From contig NZ_CP064703.1 of NCBI RefSeq assembly GCF_023101085.1, positions 3,224,001 to 3,288,000 on the forward strand: DNA of 64,000 bases. Direction: 5' to 3'. This DNA is from Bradyrhizobium sp. 170 (GTDB taxonomy: Bacteria; Pseudomonadota; Alphaproteobacteria; Rhizobiales; Xanthobacteraceae). Below, piece by piece: positions 33,209-41,554 of this stretch. A program made the position numbers and the translations under genes. Numbering within the stretch: position 1 is the first letter of the stretch; each line of letters opens with the position of its first letter. A model generated the notes under the pieces. The model had not been told where the DNA came from, searched no databases, and was given only the letters and a program-made list of their open reading frames with translations.

Positions 33209-34018
33209 GTGGCGGAGCTGAAGCGCGAGAGCGGCTTGTCGAAAGCGCTGAACGCGGCGTGGGTGCGGCCGTTTCTATTCCTGCTCTTCATCGTGGTGAT
33301 GTGGGACCTCACCATCCGCCTGTTCCAGATTCCGGCCTACCAGATCCCCGCGCCCGGCGATGTCGTGGCTGTGCTGTGGACCGATTGGCCAGAGCTGCTG
33401 CGGCAGGCCTGGCCCACCACCTACGCCACCATATGCGGCTTCCTGCTGTCGGCGCTGTTCGGCATTCCCGTCGCGATGCTGATCGCGGGATCGAAGACGG
33501 TGGAAAGCTATGTCTATCCGCTGCTGGTGTTCTCGCAGTCGGTGCCGAAGATCGCGATCGCGCCGCTGTTCGTAGTCTGGTTCGGCTTCGGCATTATCCC
33601 GAAAGTGATCTCGGCGTTCCTGCTCGGGTTCTTCCCGGTGGTGGTGTCCGCCGTGCAGGGCTTCAAGTCGGTCGATCCTGACATGGTCGATCTCGCGCGC
33701 GCGATGCAGGGCAGCCGCTTCCGCGTATTTTGCGCCGTCAACCTGCCGCATGCGATGCCCGCGATCTTCTCCGGGCTGAAGGTCTCCATCACGCTCGCTG
33801 TGGTCGGCGCCGTGGTCGGCGAGTTCGTCGGCTCCAATTCCGGTATCGGCTATGTGCTGCAGCGCTCGATCGGCACCTTCGATCTGCCGACGATGTTCGC
33901 GGCACTCGTGATTCTTGCGCTGCTCGGCGTGGTCCTGTTCTGGATTGTCGATCGGATCGAAAGCCTCGTGATCCCCTGGCATGTCAGCCAGCGCGAGGAC
34001 ATCATTTTTGCTGCGTAA
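33209..34018 (+). CDS. ABC transporter permease, NitT/TauT (SsuC/TauC) type
   Basis: 269 aa from GTG 33209, with AGGGAG seven bases before; a TTG at 33146 is in frame but has no site. Six hydrophobic segments. The coupling loop reads FRVFCAVNLPHAMPAIFSGL KVS in the place of the EAA motif. RPFLFLLFIVVMWDLTIRLF is the first membrane helix. Sequences such as FSQSVPKIAIAPLFVVWFGF are typical of nitrate/taurine/sulfonate importers. It starts a cluster with a binding protein and an ATPase of the same class and four enzyme genes. Confidence 0.88.
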   Translation: MAELKRESGLSKALNAAWVRPFLFLLFIVVMWDLTIRLFQIPAYQIPAPGDVVAVLWTDWPELLRQAWPTTYATICGFLLSALFGIPVAMLIAGSKTVESYVYPLLVFSQSVPKIAIAPLFVVWFGFGIIPKVISAFLLGFFPVVVSAVQGFKSVDPDMVDLARAMQGSRFRVFCAVNLPHAMPAIFSGLKVSITLAVVGAVVGEFVGSNSGIGYVLQRSIGTFDLPTMFAALVILALLGVVLFWIVDRIESLVIPWHVSQREDIIFAA

Positions 34019-34047
34019 GGACCGCTGAACGAAAACAACAAACAGGA

Positions 34048-34155
34048 CGTCATTGCGAGCGCAGCGAAGCAATCCATAGCGCCGCAGGTGGAGGAATGGA
34101 TTGCTTCGCTTCGCTCTCTTGCACAAACGCTTCGCGTTTGTCGCAGGCAATGACG
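34048..34155. repeat. Palindromic repeat, CGTCATTGCGAGC family
   Basis: Outer ends CGTCATTGC (34048-34056) and GCAATGACG (34147-34155) are inverted. Inside, GCGAAGCAATCCAT pairs with ATGGATTGCTTCGC, and ACAAACGCTTCGCGTTTGT forms a second hairpin. It lies between the permease and binding-protein genes of the ABC cluster and ends inside the upstream alternative start of the latter. It is a different family from the GTCGTCCCTGC repeats. Confidence 0.85.
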
Positions 34156-34176
34156 AAGCAAAACGGGAGGATGACC

Positions 34177-35175
34177 ATGATACGAGTGTTAGCGGCGATC
34201 TCCGCCGCCCTGATCTGGACCGCGCTTTCAGTGCTTCCCGCATCGGCCGCCGACAAGGTCGTGCTGATGCTGAACTGGTACGTCTATGGCGAGCACGCGC
34301 CGTTCTATTACGGCAAGGCCAAGGGCATCTATGCCGCCGAGGGCATCGACCTCGAAATCCAGGAAGGCCGCGGTTCGGCGGCGACCACGCAGGCTGTTGC
34401 AGCCAAGACCGCCAATTTCGGATACGTTGACGTGCCGACCATGATGCGCGCGGCCGTGAAGGGCGCGCCGATCGTCGCCACCGGCGTATTGCTGCAGACC
34501 AGCCCGATGTCGGCGATGGGCTTTGTCGAAAAGAACATCAAGAAGCCCGAGGACATCAAGGGCAAGACGGTGGCGATCACGCCGGCCGATTCCATGACGC
34601 AGATCTGGCCGCTGTTCCTGAAGAAGACCGGCCTGAAGGAAAGCGACTTCCAGACGGTGGCCGGCGACGGCCAGACCAAGCTGAACGCCGTCATCAACGG
34701 CCAGGCTGACCTCTTGCTCGGCTACGTCATGGATCAGTCGATGAAGATCAAGGACGCCACCGGCAAGGACGTCAACGCGATCAAGTTCGCCGACTACGGC
34801 ATCAACATGGTCTGCTCGGGCGTCGTCGCCAACACCGAGTTCGTCAAGGCCAACGCCGATCTGGTCAAGCGCTTCATGTCGGCGACGACAAAGGCGGTCG
34901 AAGCCGCCGAGAAGGATGCCAAGGGCGCCGCGCAGTCGATCCTCGACGCCAACCCGAAGGGCGGCAAGATCGAAACGCTGACGCAGGGCTTTGAGCTGAC
35001 GATCCCGCTCTATCGTACGGCGGAAACCAAGGGCAAACGGCCGTTCCAGGTGACCGACCAGAACATGACCGACACGGTCAATCTGATGGTCGAATATGGC
35101 GGGTTGGATGCCAAGGCCAAGGATAATCCGAAGGCGTTTTATACCAACGACTACCTGCCGCAGGGCGGTTCGTGA
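34177..35175 (+). CDS. ABC transporter substrate-binding protein, NMT1/THI5-like
   Basis: 332 aa from ATG 34177, six bases after GGGAGG; two earlier ATGs (34150, 34171) are badly spaced. The signal peptide MIRVLAAISAALIWTALSVL ends in PASA/ADKVV. The mature protein starts VVLMLNWYVYGEHAPFYYGK and GIYAAEGIDLEIQEGRGS, the standard opening of NMT1/SsuA-type binding proteins. The CCCFC motif of true thiamine-pyrimidine synthases is absent. NitT/TauT-class binders take up nitrate, sulfonates, pyrimidines, riboflavin and aromatic acids, so the ligand is open. No TPP riboswitch is visible upstream. Confidence 0.88.
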   Translation: MIRVLAAISAALIWTALSVLPASAADKVVLMLNWYVYGEHAPFYYGKAKGIYAAEGIDLEIQEGRGSAATTQAVAAKTANFGYVDVPTMMRAAVKGAPIVATGVLLQTSPMSAMGFVEKNIKKPEDIKGKTVAITPADSMTQIWPLFLKKTGLKESDFQTVAGDGQTKLNAVINGQADLLLGYVMDQSMKIKDATGKDVNAIKFADYGINMVCSGVVANTEFVKANADLVKRFMSATTKAVEAAEKDAKGAAQSILDANPKGGKIETLTQGFELTIPLYRTAETKGKRPFQVTDQNMTDTVNLMVEYGGLDAKAKDNPKAFYTNDYLPQGGS

Positions 35176-35196
35176 GGGGCCTTTGAAGATTCTATC

Positions 35197-35314
35197 GTCG
35201 TCCCCGCGCACGCGGGGACCCATAGCCACCGGCCTGAGTTGTTGCAGAAGGTCTCTACCGCCGTGTCCGAACGAAAGGACACGGCGTATGGGTCCCTGCG
35301 TTCGCAGGGACGAC
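35197..35314. repeat. Palindromic repeat, GTCGTCCCTGC family, copy 5
   Basis: The left arm (35197-35224) begins GTCGTCCCCGCGCACGCGGG and the right arm (to 35314) ends GCGTTCGCAGGGACGAC. The arm bases have changed together on one side (CCCCGCGCACGCGGGG keeps its own pairing). It lies between the binding-protein and ATPase genes of the ABC cluster. The centre shares CCACCGGCC and AGTTGTT with copy 1. Confidence 0.88.
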
Positions 35315-35350
35315 GGGCTGTGGGAGACTTTCCCAAATGGAATCAGCTGA

Positions 35351-36199
35351 ATGAATCCCGCGACCAAACAAACCAACGCCGATCAGCCAGGCGCGCATCT
35401 GCGCCTGGTGTCGGATCGCGCCGGCGGCGCTGCGCCGGGCATCACGCTATCAGGCGTCTCGAAAACCTATCGTTCGCGCGACGGCGACGTGCCGTCGCTG
35501 CGGCCGCTGGATTTTCACATCAATGAGGGCGAGTTCTTCGTCGTGGTCGGCCCGTCCGGTTGCGGCAAGTCCACGCTCCTGAAAATGATCTCCGGGCTGC
35601 TGGCGCCGTCGACCGGGGAAATCCTGGTCGAAGGCGAGCAGGTGACGAAACCACATGGCAATGTCGGCATCGTGTTCCAGAACGCGCTGCTGCTGCCCTG
35701 GCGCAACATCCTTTCCAACGTGATGTTGCCGATCGATATGAAGAAATTGCCGCGCAACGAATATCTGCCGCGGGCGAAAGCGCTGCTGAAACTGGTTGGC
35801 CTCGAAGGTTTCGAGAAGAAACTGCCCTGGCAGCTCTCCGGCGGCATGCAGCAACGCGCCTCGATCTGCCGGGCGCTGGTGCACGATCCCAAGATCATGC
35901 TGATGGACGAGCCGTTCGGCGCGCTCGACGCCATGACGCGCGAGAAGATGAATGTCGAACTGATGCGGATCCAGCGCGAGACCGGCAAGACCGTGCTCCT
36001 GATCACGCATTCGATTCCGGAAGCGGTATTCCTCGCCGACCGTGTGCTGGTCATGACCGAACGGCCCGGGGCGATCGCGGCGATCTACGACGTGCCGCTG
36101 CCGCGCCCGCGCTCGCTGGATGCGATGGCCGATCCCGCCTTCACCGAACTGGTGCAGCGCATCCGCAAGCATTTTTTCACCCAAAGCGCGCTGGACTGA
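35351..36199 (+). CDS. ABC transporter ATP-binding protein, NitT/TauT (SsuB) type
   Basis: 282 aa. Walker A VGPSGCGKSTLLKMISGLL, Q-loop GIVFQNALLLPWRNI, signature QLSGGMQQRASICRALVHDP, Walker B IMLMDEPFGALDAMTR and H-loop VLLITHSIPEA are all intact. The WRN after the Q-loop and the DEPFGALDAMTR string are typical of nitrate/sulfonate importers. A 30-residue low-complexity N-terminus precedes the domain. It completes the importer whose permease starts at 33209 and is 11 bases before the enolase-superfamily gene, tying the importer to the enzymes. Confidence 0.9.
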   Translation: MNPATKQTNADQPGAHLRLVSDRAGGAAPGITLSGVSKTYRSRDGDVPSLRPLDFHINEGEFFVVVGPSGCGKSTLLKMISGLLAPSTGEILVEGEQVTKPHGNVGIVFQNALLLPWRNILSNVMLPIDMKKLPRNEYLPRAKALLKLVGLEGFEKKLPWQLSGGMQQRASICRALVHDPKIMLMDEPFGALDAMTREKMNVELMRIQRETGKTVLLITHSIPEAVFLADRVLVMTERPGAIAAIYDVPLPRPRSLDAMADPAFTELVQRIRKHFFTQSALD

Positions 36200-36210
36200 A
36201 AGCTGGCTCG

Positions 36211-37614
36211 ATGCCGTATCGCTTGGCCGTACGCGATATATCGTTCCTTGAGCGCCCGGTCACTTTCGCCCGGCCGTTCCGGTTCGGTGCGGTCGTCATC
36301 AACGCGACGCCGCAAGCTTTTGTGCGCGTCGAGATCGAGGTGGAAGGCGAGGGCAGGGCGACAGGGGCCAGCGCCGAATTTCTGGTGCCGAAGTGGTTCG
36401 ACAAGCGGCCGCCTCTGTCGCCGGAAGAGACAGTGACGGAACTGCGGCGCTCGCTGCTGATCGCGCGAGACATTTATCTTTCCCATTCAACCTTCGACAC
36501 AGCGTTTGGCCTCCACGCAGCCTGTATCGGCGCGCAGATCGAGGCTTGCGCCCGCGAAGACATTCCACCGCTCGCTGCGACTTACGGACCGGCCGAAATC
36601 GACAAGGCGATCCTCGATGCACTGCTGCGCAGCGCCGGGGTCAACTTCTTCGCTGGCATGTCCGATAATATCGCGGGCGTTGATGCGCGGCTGTCGCGCG
36701 ATCTTGGCGATGAAGATGTCGCGCGGTTTCTCGCGAGCCGAAAGCGGCTGGAGCGCGTCGCGATCCGGCACACCGTCGGCATGGATGATGGAATCGAAGG
36801 CGACGGCGGCGTTGCCGACCAGAAGGAAAACGCCAGCGCTCGCTATTTCAAGCTCAAGCTCAACGGAGACCCCGCGCATGATGCGGATCGCTTGATCCGG
36901 ATCGGCAGGGAACTCGCCACGCTGCCGTATGACTACCGCGTCACGCTCGACGCCAATGAACAATATGCCGATCTGGTTGCCCTGGGCGCACTCGTCGAGC
37001 GCCTCGACCGCGACGCTGCGCTACGGCCGATCGCGGCAAAACTGCTCTACATCGAGCAGCCGATGCCGCGCGACATCACGCGGCAGTCGCCGCTCGGCGC
37101 GCTGGCGCGGCGCGATTTCATCGTCGACGAGGCCGATGACTCCTACGATGCATTCCCGATTGCACGAGCGCTCGGCTACCGCGGCATCTCCTCGAAGTCC
37201 TGTAAAGGTATCTACAAGTCGGTCATCAACGCGGCGCGCGCGGTGAAATGGAGCGCGAACGGTGAAAAATCCTTCATCGCCGGCGAAGACCTGACCTGTC
37301 AGGCGGGACTGGCGGTGCAGCAGGATCTCGCGCTCGGCGCGCTGATCGGGGTCACCCATGCCGAGCGCAACGGCCATCATTACGTCGACGGCTTTGGCGA
37401 CACGCCGGCCGCCGAGGCGGAGGCGTTCCTTGCGGCGCATCCCGATCTCTATGTCCGCGACGGAGACAAGATCCGCCTCGCGATCCACGACGGCGATCTG
37501 CTGACGGGATCGCTGACGGCACCCGGTTTCGCCACATCCGTTCATCCGGATTGGTCCACGATGCAGCCGCTGGCGCAGCCGGCAACACGAATTCCCCTGG
37601 AGAAAGCAGTATGA
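36211..37614 (+). CDS. Enolase-superfamily enzyme (mandelate racemase/muconate lactonizing-like)
   Basis: 467 aa from ATG 36211 (MPYRLAVRDISFLERPVTFA). Barrel motifs of the superfamily appear in order: KLKL (RYFKLKLNGDPAHDADRL), metal ligand Asp in RVTLDANEQYADL, Glu in LLYIEQPMPRDIT, Asp-Glu in DFIVDEADDSYDAFP, and a Lys/Ser-rich strand RGISSKSCKGIYKS. These enzymes abstract a proton alpha to a carboxylate and then racemise, dehydrate or cycloisomerise. It is somewhat longer than the usual 370-400 aa, with an extended N-terminal capping region. Its stop overlaps the next gene start (ATGA). Which reaction it does is unknown. Confidence 0.8.
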   Translation: MPYRLAVRDISFLERPVTFARPFRFGAVVINATPQAFVRVEIEVEGEGRATGASAEFLVPKWFDKRPPLSPEETVTELRRSLLIARDIYLSHSTFDTAFGLHAACIGAQIEACAREDIPPLAATYGPAEIDKAILDALLRSAGVNFFAGMSDNIAGVDARLSRDLGDEDVARFLASRKRLERVAIRHTVGMDDGIEGDGGVADQKENASARYFKLKLNGDPAHDADRLIRIGRELATLPYDYRVTLDANEQYADLVALGALVERLDRDAALRPIAAKLLYIEQPMPRDITRQSPLGALARRDFIVDEADDSYDAFPIARALGYRGISSKSCKGIYKSVINAARAVKWSANGEKSFIAGEDLTCQAGLAVQQDLALGALIGVTHAERNGHHYVDGFGDTPAAEAEAFLAAHPDLYVRDGDKIRLAIHDGDLLTGSLTAPGFATSVHPDWSTMQPLAQPATRIPLEKAV

Positions 37615-38762
37615 CGACCAAACGCCTCGGCCTGATCATGAACGGCGTGACCGGCCGCATGGGGCTCAACCAGCATCTGATCCGCTCCATCATCGCGATC
37701 CGCGACCAGGGCGGCGTGGTGCTTGCGAACGGCGACCGCATGCTGCCCGACCCGATCCTGATCGGCCGCGACGCGGACAAGGTGGAGCGGCTCGCCAAGC
37801 GCTTCAACGTCGAGCGCTGGTCGACCGATCTCGACAAGGCGCTGGCCGACAAGAACGATACGATCTTCTTCGACGCCGCCACCACGCAGGCGCGACCGTC
37901 ACTGCTGACCAAGGCGATCAATGCCGGCAAGCACGTCTATTGCGAGAAGCCGATCGCGACCAACCTGGAAGAGGCGGTCGCGGTCCTCAAGCTCGCCAAC
38001 GCCAGGGGCGTCAAGCACGGTACGGTGCAGGACAAGCTGTTTTTGCCGGGCCTGAAGAAGCTCGCTTTCTTGCGCGATTCCGGCTTCTTCGGCCGCATGC
38101 TCTCGGTGCGCGGCGAGTTCGGCTACTGGGTGTTCGAGGGCGGCTGGCAGGAAGCGCAGCGGCCGTCGTGGAACTACCGCAGCGAGGATGGCGGCGGCAT
38201 CATTCTCGACATGGTCTGCCACTGGCGCTACGTGCTCGATAATCTCTTCGGCGAGGTTGAGAGCATCTCTTGCCTCGGCACGACGGATATTCCCGAACGC
38301 TTCGACGAGAAGGGCAAGAAGTACACGGCGACCGCCGATGACTCTGCCTATGCCACCTTCCGCCTCAAGGGCGGTGTGATCGCGCACATCAACATGAGCT
38401 GGGTGACGCGGGTCTACCGCGACGATCTCGTCACCTTCCAAGTCGACGGCACCCACGGCTCCGCGGTGGCAGGCCTGACCGATTGCGTGATCCAGGCCCG
38501 GCAGGCGACGCCGCGTCCGGTCTGGAATCCGGACGAAAAGCGCACCCACGATTTCTACGCCGACTGGCAAAGGGTTCCGGAAAACGTCGTCTACGACAAC
38601 GGCTTCAAGGAGCAGTGGGAGATGTTCATCCGCCACGTCTGCGAGGACGCGCCCTATAAATACACGCTGCTGGAAGGCGCCAAGGGCGTGCAGCTTGCCG
38701 AATGCGCGCTGCAGAGCTGGCGCGAGCGGCGCTGGATCGACGTCGCCCCGATCAAGGTGTGA
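37611..38762 (+). CDS. Gfo/Idh/MocA-family oxidoreductase
   Basis: 383 aa, starting in an ATGA overlap with the enolase-superfamily gene. The nucleotide-binding region is unusual: LGLIMNGVTGRMGLNQHLIR in place of GxGxxG. The catalytic Lys is in HVYCEKPIATNLEEAV; the active-site segment is GGGIILDMVCHWRYVLDNLF with Asp and His where sugar dehydrogenases of the family have them. It would oxidise or reduce a ring or chain hydroxyl. Twelve bases separate it from the DUF993 gene. Confidence 0.87.
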   Translation: MTTKRLGLIMNGVTGRMGLNQHLIRSIIAIRDQGGVVLANGDRMLPDPILIGRDADKVERLAKRFNVERWSTDLDKALADKNDTIFFDAATTQARPSLLTKAINAGKHVYCEKPIATNLEEAVAVLKLANARGVKHGTVQDKLFLPGLKKLAFLRDSGFFGRMLSVRGEFGYWVFEGGWQEAQRPSWNYRSEDGGGIILDMVCHWRYVLDNLFGEVESISCLGTTDIPERFDEKGKKYTATADDSAYATFRLKGGVIAHINMSWVTRVYRDDLVTFQVDGTHGSAVAGLTDCVIQARQATPRPVWNPDEKRTHDFYADWQRVPENVVYDNGFKEQWEMFIRHVCEDAPYKYTLLEGAKGVQLAECALQSWRERRWIDVAPIKV

Positions 38763-38774
38763 GGAGGCCCAACC

Positions 38775-39968
38775 ATGAACAAGCCTGTCCTGCCGATGTC
38801 ATCGCTGTCGCTAAAGCTGCCGACGGCGGATCGTTCGGTCGAAACCTATCGCCTTGCAGCGTCGCGTACGTTTCCGGCGAAACTCGAAGGTACGCTCAAC
38901 CGCGTGGCCTTCTCGGCTGCCCATGTGGTGGCCGATCCGCTTGCCGATAACGATCCCTGGCTTAACGCTGCGATCGACTGGGACCGCACCATAGCGTTCC
39001 GAGAGCACGTCTGGGATCTCGGCCTCGGCGTCGCCGAAGCGATGGACACCGCGCAGCGCGGCATGGGCCTGGATTGGCCGACCTCGCTGGAACTGATCCA
39101 GCGCTCGGTGAAGGCGGCCAAGGCGCGCGGCAATGCGCTGGTGTTTTCCGGAGCCGGCACCGACCACCTTGCGGTCGAAGACGCAAAATCCATCGACGAC
39201 GTGATCCGCGCCTATGAGGAACAGATCGCGGCGGTGGAGAAGGCCGGCGGCCGCATCATCCTGATGGCGTCGCGCGCACTTGCAAAACTTGGCCGTAGCG
39301 CTGACGACTACGCAAAGGTCTATAACCGCGTGCTCGGCCAGGTCCGCGAACCTGTGATCATTCATTGGCTCGGCGACATGTTCGATCCGGCGCTCGCGGG
39401 CTACTGGGGCACGGCAAATCTCGACAAGGCGATGGATACGGCGGTCGCCATCATCAACGCCAACGCGGCCAGGGTTGATGGAGTAAAAGTCTCGCTGCTC
39501 GACAAGCAGCGCGAGATCGACATGCGCCGGCGGCTGGACAAGAACGTCAAGATGTATACCGGCGACGACTTCAACTACGCCGAACTGATCGCCGGCGACG
39601 ACCAAGGCTTTTCGCACGCGCTGCTCGGCATCTTCGATGCCATCGCGCCGGCGGCGTCCTATGCGCTGTCGCGGCTGGCTGCCGGCGATGAGGCCGGCTT
39701 CCACGATGTGCTGGGGCCGACCGTGCCGCTGTCGCGCCACATCTTCCGGGCGCCGACGCGGTTCTACAAGACCGGCATCGTGTTCATGGCCTACCTCAAC
39801 GGCCATCAGGATCATTTCACCATGGTGGGTGGGCAGGAAAGCACGCGCTCGACGCTGCATCTGGCCGAGCAGTTCCGTTTGGCCGACAAGGCCGGGCTGC
39901 TCTCCAACCCCGAAATGGCGACACGGCGCATGAAGACGGTGCTGGCAACCCGCGGCATCGAGCCCTGA
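38775..39968 (+). CDS. DUF993 (dihydrodipicolinate synthase-like) protein
   Basis: 397 aa, preceded by GAGGAGG. The translation (LPTADRSVETYRLAASRTFP, FREHVWDLGLGVAEAMDTAQ, NALVFSGAGTDHL, VIIHWLGDMFDPALAGYWG) matches my memory of DUF993, a family that NCBI groups with dihydrodipicolinate-synthase-like aldolases. VDGVKVSLLDKQREIDM contains a Lys in the place expected for the Schiff base of class I aldolases (inference). A retro-aldol or hydrolytic C-C cleavage would fit its position after an oxidoreductase. The last base of its stop is the first base of the next gene's ATG. Confidence 0.75.
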   Translation: MNKPVLPMSSLSLKLPTADRSVETYRLAASRTFPAKLEGTLNRVAFSAAHVVADPLADNDPWLNAAIDWDRTIAFREHVWDLGLGVAEAMDTAQRGMGLDWPTSLELIQRSVKAAKARGNALVFSGAGTDHLAVEDAKSIDDVIRAYEEQIAAVEKAGGRIILMASRALAKLGRSADDYAKVYNRVLGQVREPVIIHWLGDMFDPALAGYWGTANLDKAMDTAVAIINANAARVDGVKVSLLDKQREIDMRRRLDKNVKMYTGDDFNYAELIAGDDQGFSHALLGIFDAIAPAASYALSRLAAGDEAGFHDVLGPTVPLSRHIFRAPTRFYKTGIVFMAYLNGHQDHFTMVGGQESTRSTLHLAEQFRLADKAGLLSNPEMATRRMKTVLATRGIEP

Positions 39969-40831
39969 TGCGCGATTTTTCTTCCGATCATCGCTGGCTG
40001 TCGCTGAACACGGCGACGGTCCGCAAGCAGGGCGATCTCGTCGCCATCATCGAGGCCTGCGCGCGGCACGGCATCCGCGCCATCGATCCCTGGCGCGACC
40101 AGGTCGCGGCCGTCGGCCTCGATCGCGCGGTACGGGCGGTACGCGACGCCGGGCTTGAATTGTCAGGCTATTGCCGCGGCGGCATGTTCACCTCCGATGC
40201 GGCGCACCGCATCGAGGCGCGTGACGACAATCGACGCGCCGTCGACGAAGCCAAGGCGCTGGGCGCGCCCTGCATCGTGCTGGTCGTCGGCGGCCTGCCG
40301 CAATATTCGCGTCCGGGAAGCGCGGCCTCGAAGGACATTGCGGGCGCGCGGACGCAGGTCCGCGACGCCATCGCCGAAATGCTGGAATACGCAAAGCAGG
40401 CCAACATGCCGCTGGCGATCGAGCCCTTGCATCCGGCCTATGCAGCCGACCGTGCCTGCGTGAATATGACGAAGCAGGCGCTGGACATTTGCGACCAGCT
40501 CGATCCGCAGCGCACCGGCGCGCTCGGTGTCGCGCTCGACGTCTATCACATCTGGTGGGATCCGGAATTGATGCCGCAGATCGCGCGCGCGGGAAAAGAT
40601 CGCCTGCTCGCGTTTCACGTCTGCGACTGGCTGGTGCCGACCAAAGATCTCCTCAACGACCGCGGCATGATGGGCGACGGCGTCATCGACATCCCATCTG
40701 TGCGATCGGCGGTCGAGGCGCAGGGCTTTGCCGGCTATTCCGAGATCGAAATCTTCTCCGACGACTGGTGGGGAAAGCCGATGGACGAGGTTCTGAAGAT
40801 TTGCATCAAACGGCATCGGACGGTCGTTTAG
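39968..40831 (+). CDS. Sugar phosphate isomerase/epimerase (xylose isomerase-like TIM barrel)
   Basis: 287 aa. The AP-endonuclease-2 type barrel shows the metal-site residues: Glu in LAIEPLHPAY, Asp and His in VALDVYHIWWDPEL, His in LLAFHVCDWLVP and Glu in YSEIEIFSDDWW. Relatives isomerise or epimerise keto-sugars, dehydrate inosose (IolE) or act as hydrolases. The start is one-base overlapped with the DUF993 stop (TGATG), the tightest coupling in the operon. It is the last gene of the cluster. Confidence 0.85.
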   Translation: MRDFSSDHRWLSLNTATVRKQGDLVAIIEACARHGIRAIDPWRDQVAAVGLDRAVRAVRDAGLELSGYCRGGMFTSDAAHRIEARDDNRRAVDEAKALGAPCIVLVVGGLPQYSRPGSAASKDIAGARTQVRDAIAEMLEYAKQANMPLAIEPLHPAYAADRACVNMTKQALDICDQLDPQRTGALGVALDVYHIWWDPELMPQIARAGKDRLLAFHVCDWLVPTKDLLNDRGMMGDGVIDIPSVRSAVEAQGFAGYSEIEIFSDDWWGKPMDEVLKICIKRHRTVV

Positions 40832-40954
40832 CAACACTCAATCGAACCGGCTGTTCGCTGTCTCAATGGCGGACGGTGTTGTCTCATATGTGAACTGCCG
40901 CGCGTTCTCTTTTCTGATAGCGTAGCGCCAGGAGACAGCGCACGGTTCCAGATT

Positions 40955-40992
40955 TAACCTTTTGCGCGGCTATTTAGATTAACAAAGGGTTA
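40955..40992. promoter_or_regulatory. Inverted repeat TAACCTTTTG...CAAAGGGTTA upstream of the small secreted gene
   Basis: TAACCTTTTG (40955-40964) and CAAAGGGTTA (40983-40992) pair with one mismatch around an 18-base AT-rich centre, 62 bases before the next start codon. It could be an operator. Otherwise the gap 40832-41053 shows no ORF. Confidence 0.3.
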
Positions 40993-41053
40993 CCGTTGCG
41001 CCCCCGCGAACTCCGGCGCTAGCTACGCCGCACGGAGAACGTCTCCGCGAGCG

Positions 41054-41356
41054 ATGAGCGACAACATGAAAATCCTTTACGCAATTGCTACCCTCACCCT
41101 GCTGTCGACATCGGCGCAGGCCTGGCAGGTCGTGGAACGCTGCACCTACAGCAAGTTCTATGGCCAGATGTGCACGACGTCCTACCTGGACGATCCGCCG
41201 CGCAACGCGGCGCAGGATCAGGAAGACGAAAAGGCAAAGCGCGCCAGCATCGAAAAGTGGGAAGCGTTCTGCAAGCCGAAGCGCACCTACGACGACGAAG
41301 GCGTCGTCCGCCTGGTTTACGCCCGCAAGGGCTGCGAGTTCGGCCGCAGCGAATAA
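41054..41356 (+). CDS. Small secreted protein, paralogue of the next gene
   Basis: 100 aa. The signal peptide is MSDNMKILYAIATLTLLSTS ending in AQA/WQVV; an ATG at 41066 (MKILYA) is an equally good start. The mature protein has four cysteines (RCTYSKFYGQMCTTS; EAFCKPKR; KGCEFG). The C-terminal motif WEAFCKPKRTYDDEGVVRLV then YARKGCEFGRSE is repeated, with changes, in the protein encoded at 41555. No known domain recognised. Probably periplasmic with disulfides. Confidence 0.7.
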   Translation: MSDNMKILYAIATLTLLSTSAQAWQVVERCTYSKFYGQMCTTSYLDDPPRNAAQDQEDEKAKRASIEKWEAFCKPKRTYDDEGVVRLVYARKGCEFGRSE

Positions 41357-41554
41357 CGCGCTTTCGCTCCTCGCGACCAGCGAGGCGCATTTCCGGGCCT
41401 GCCGGCTCGATGAATTCTGGCGCCTTGTCGCGCCGGAAAGACCGCTAAATCTTTATCGACCAAATTGCGGCCCGGTTAGTCACGCCGCTTTACGCCGCCT
41501 CAATGCTTGTCGGGCATTCCTGACGTTCGGCATTCATTTCAAGAGGCAGTATCA

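Noticed and set aside
34019..34176. TPP riboswitch upstream of the NMT1/THI5-like binding protein
   Set aside because: The conserved CUGAGA and ACCUGA elements of the THI box are absent; the region is a palindromic repeat.
12531..35314. CRISPR array suggested by recurring repeats
   Set aside because: Copies are kilobases apart, are long palindromes and lack regular short spacers; no cas genes are present.
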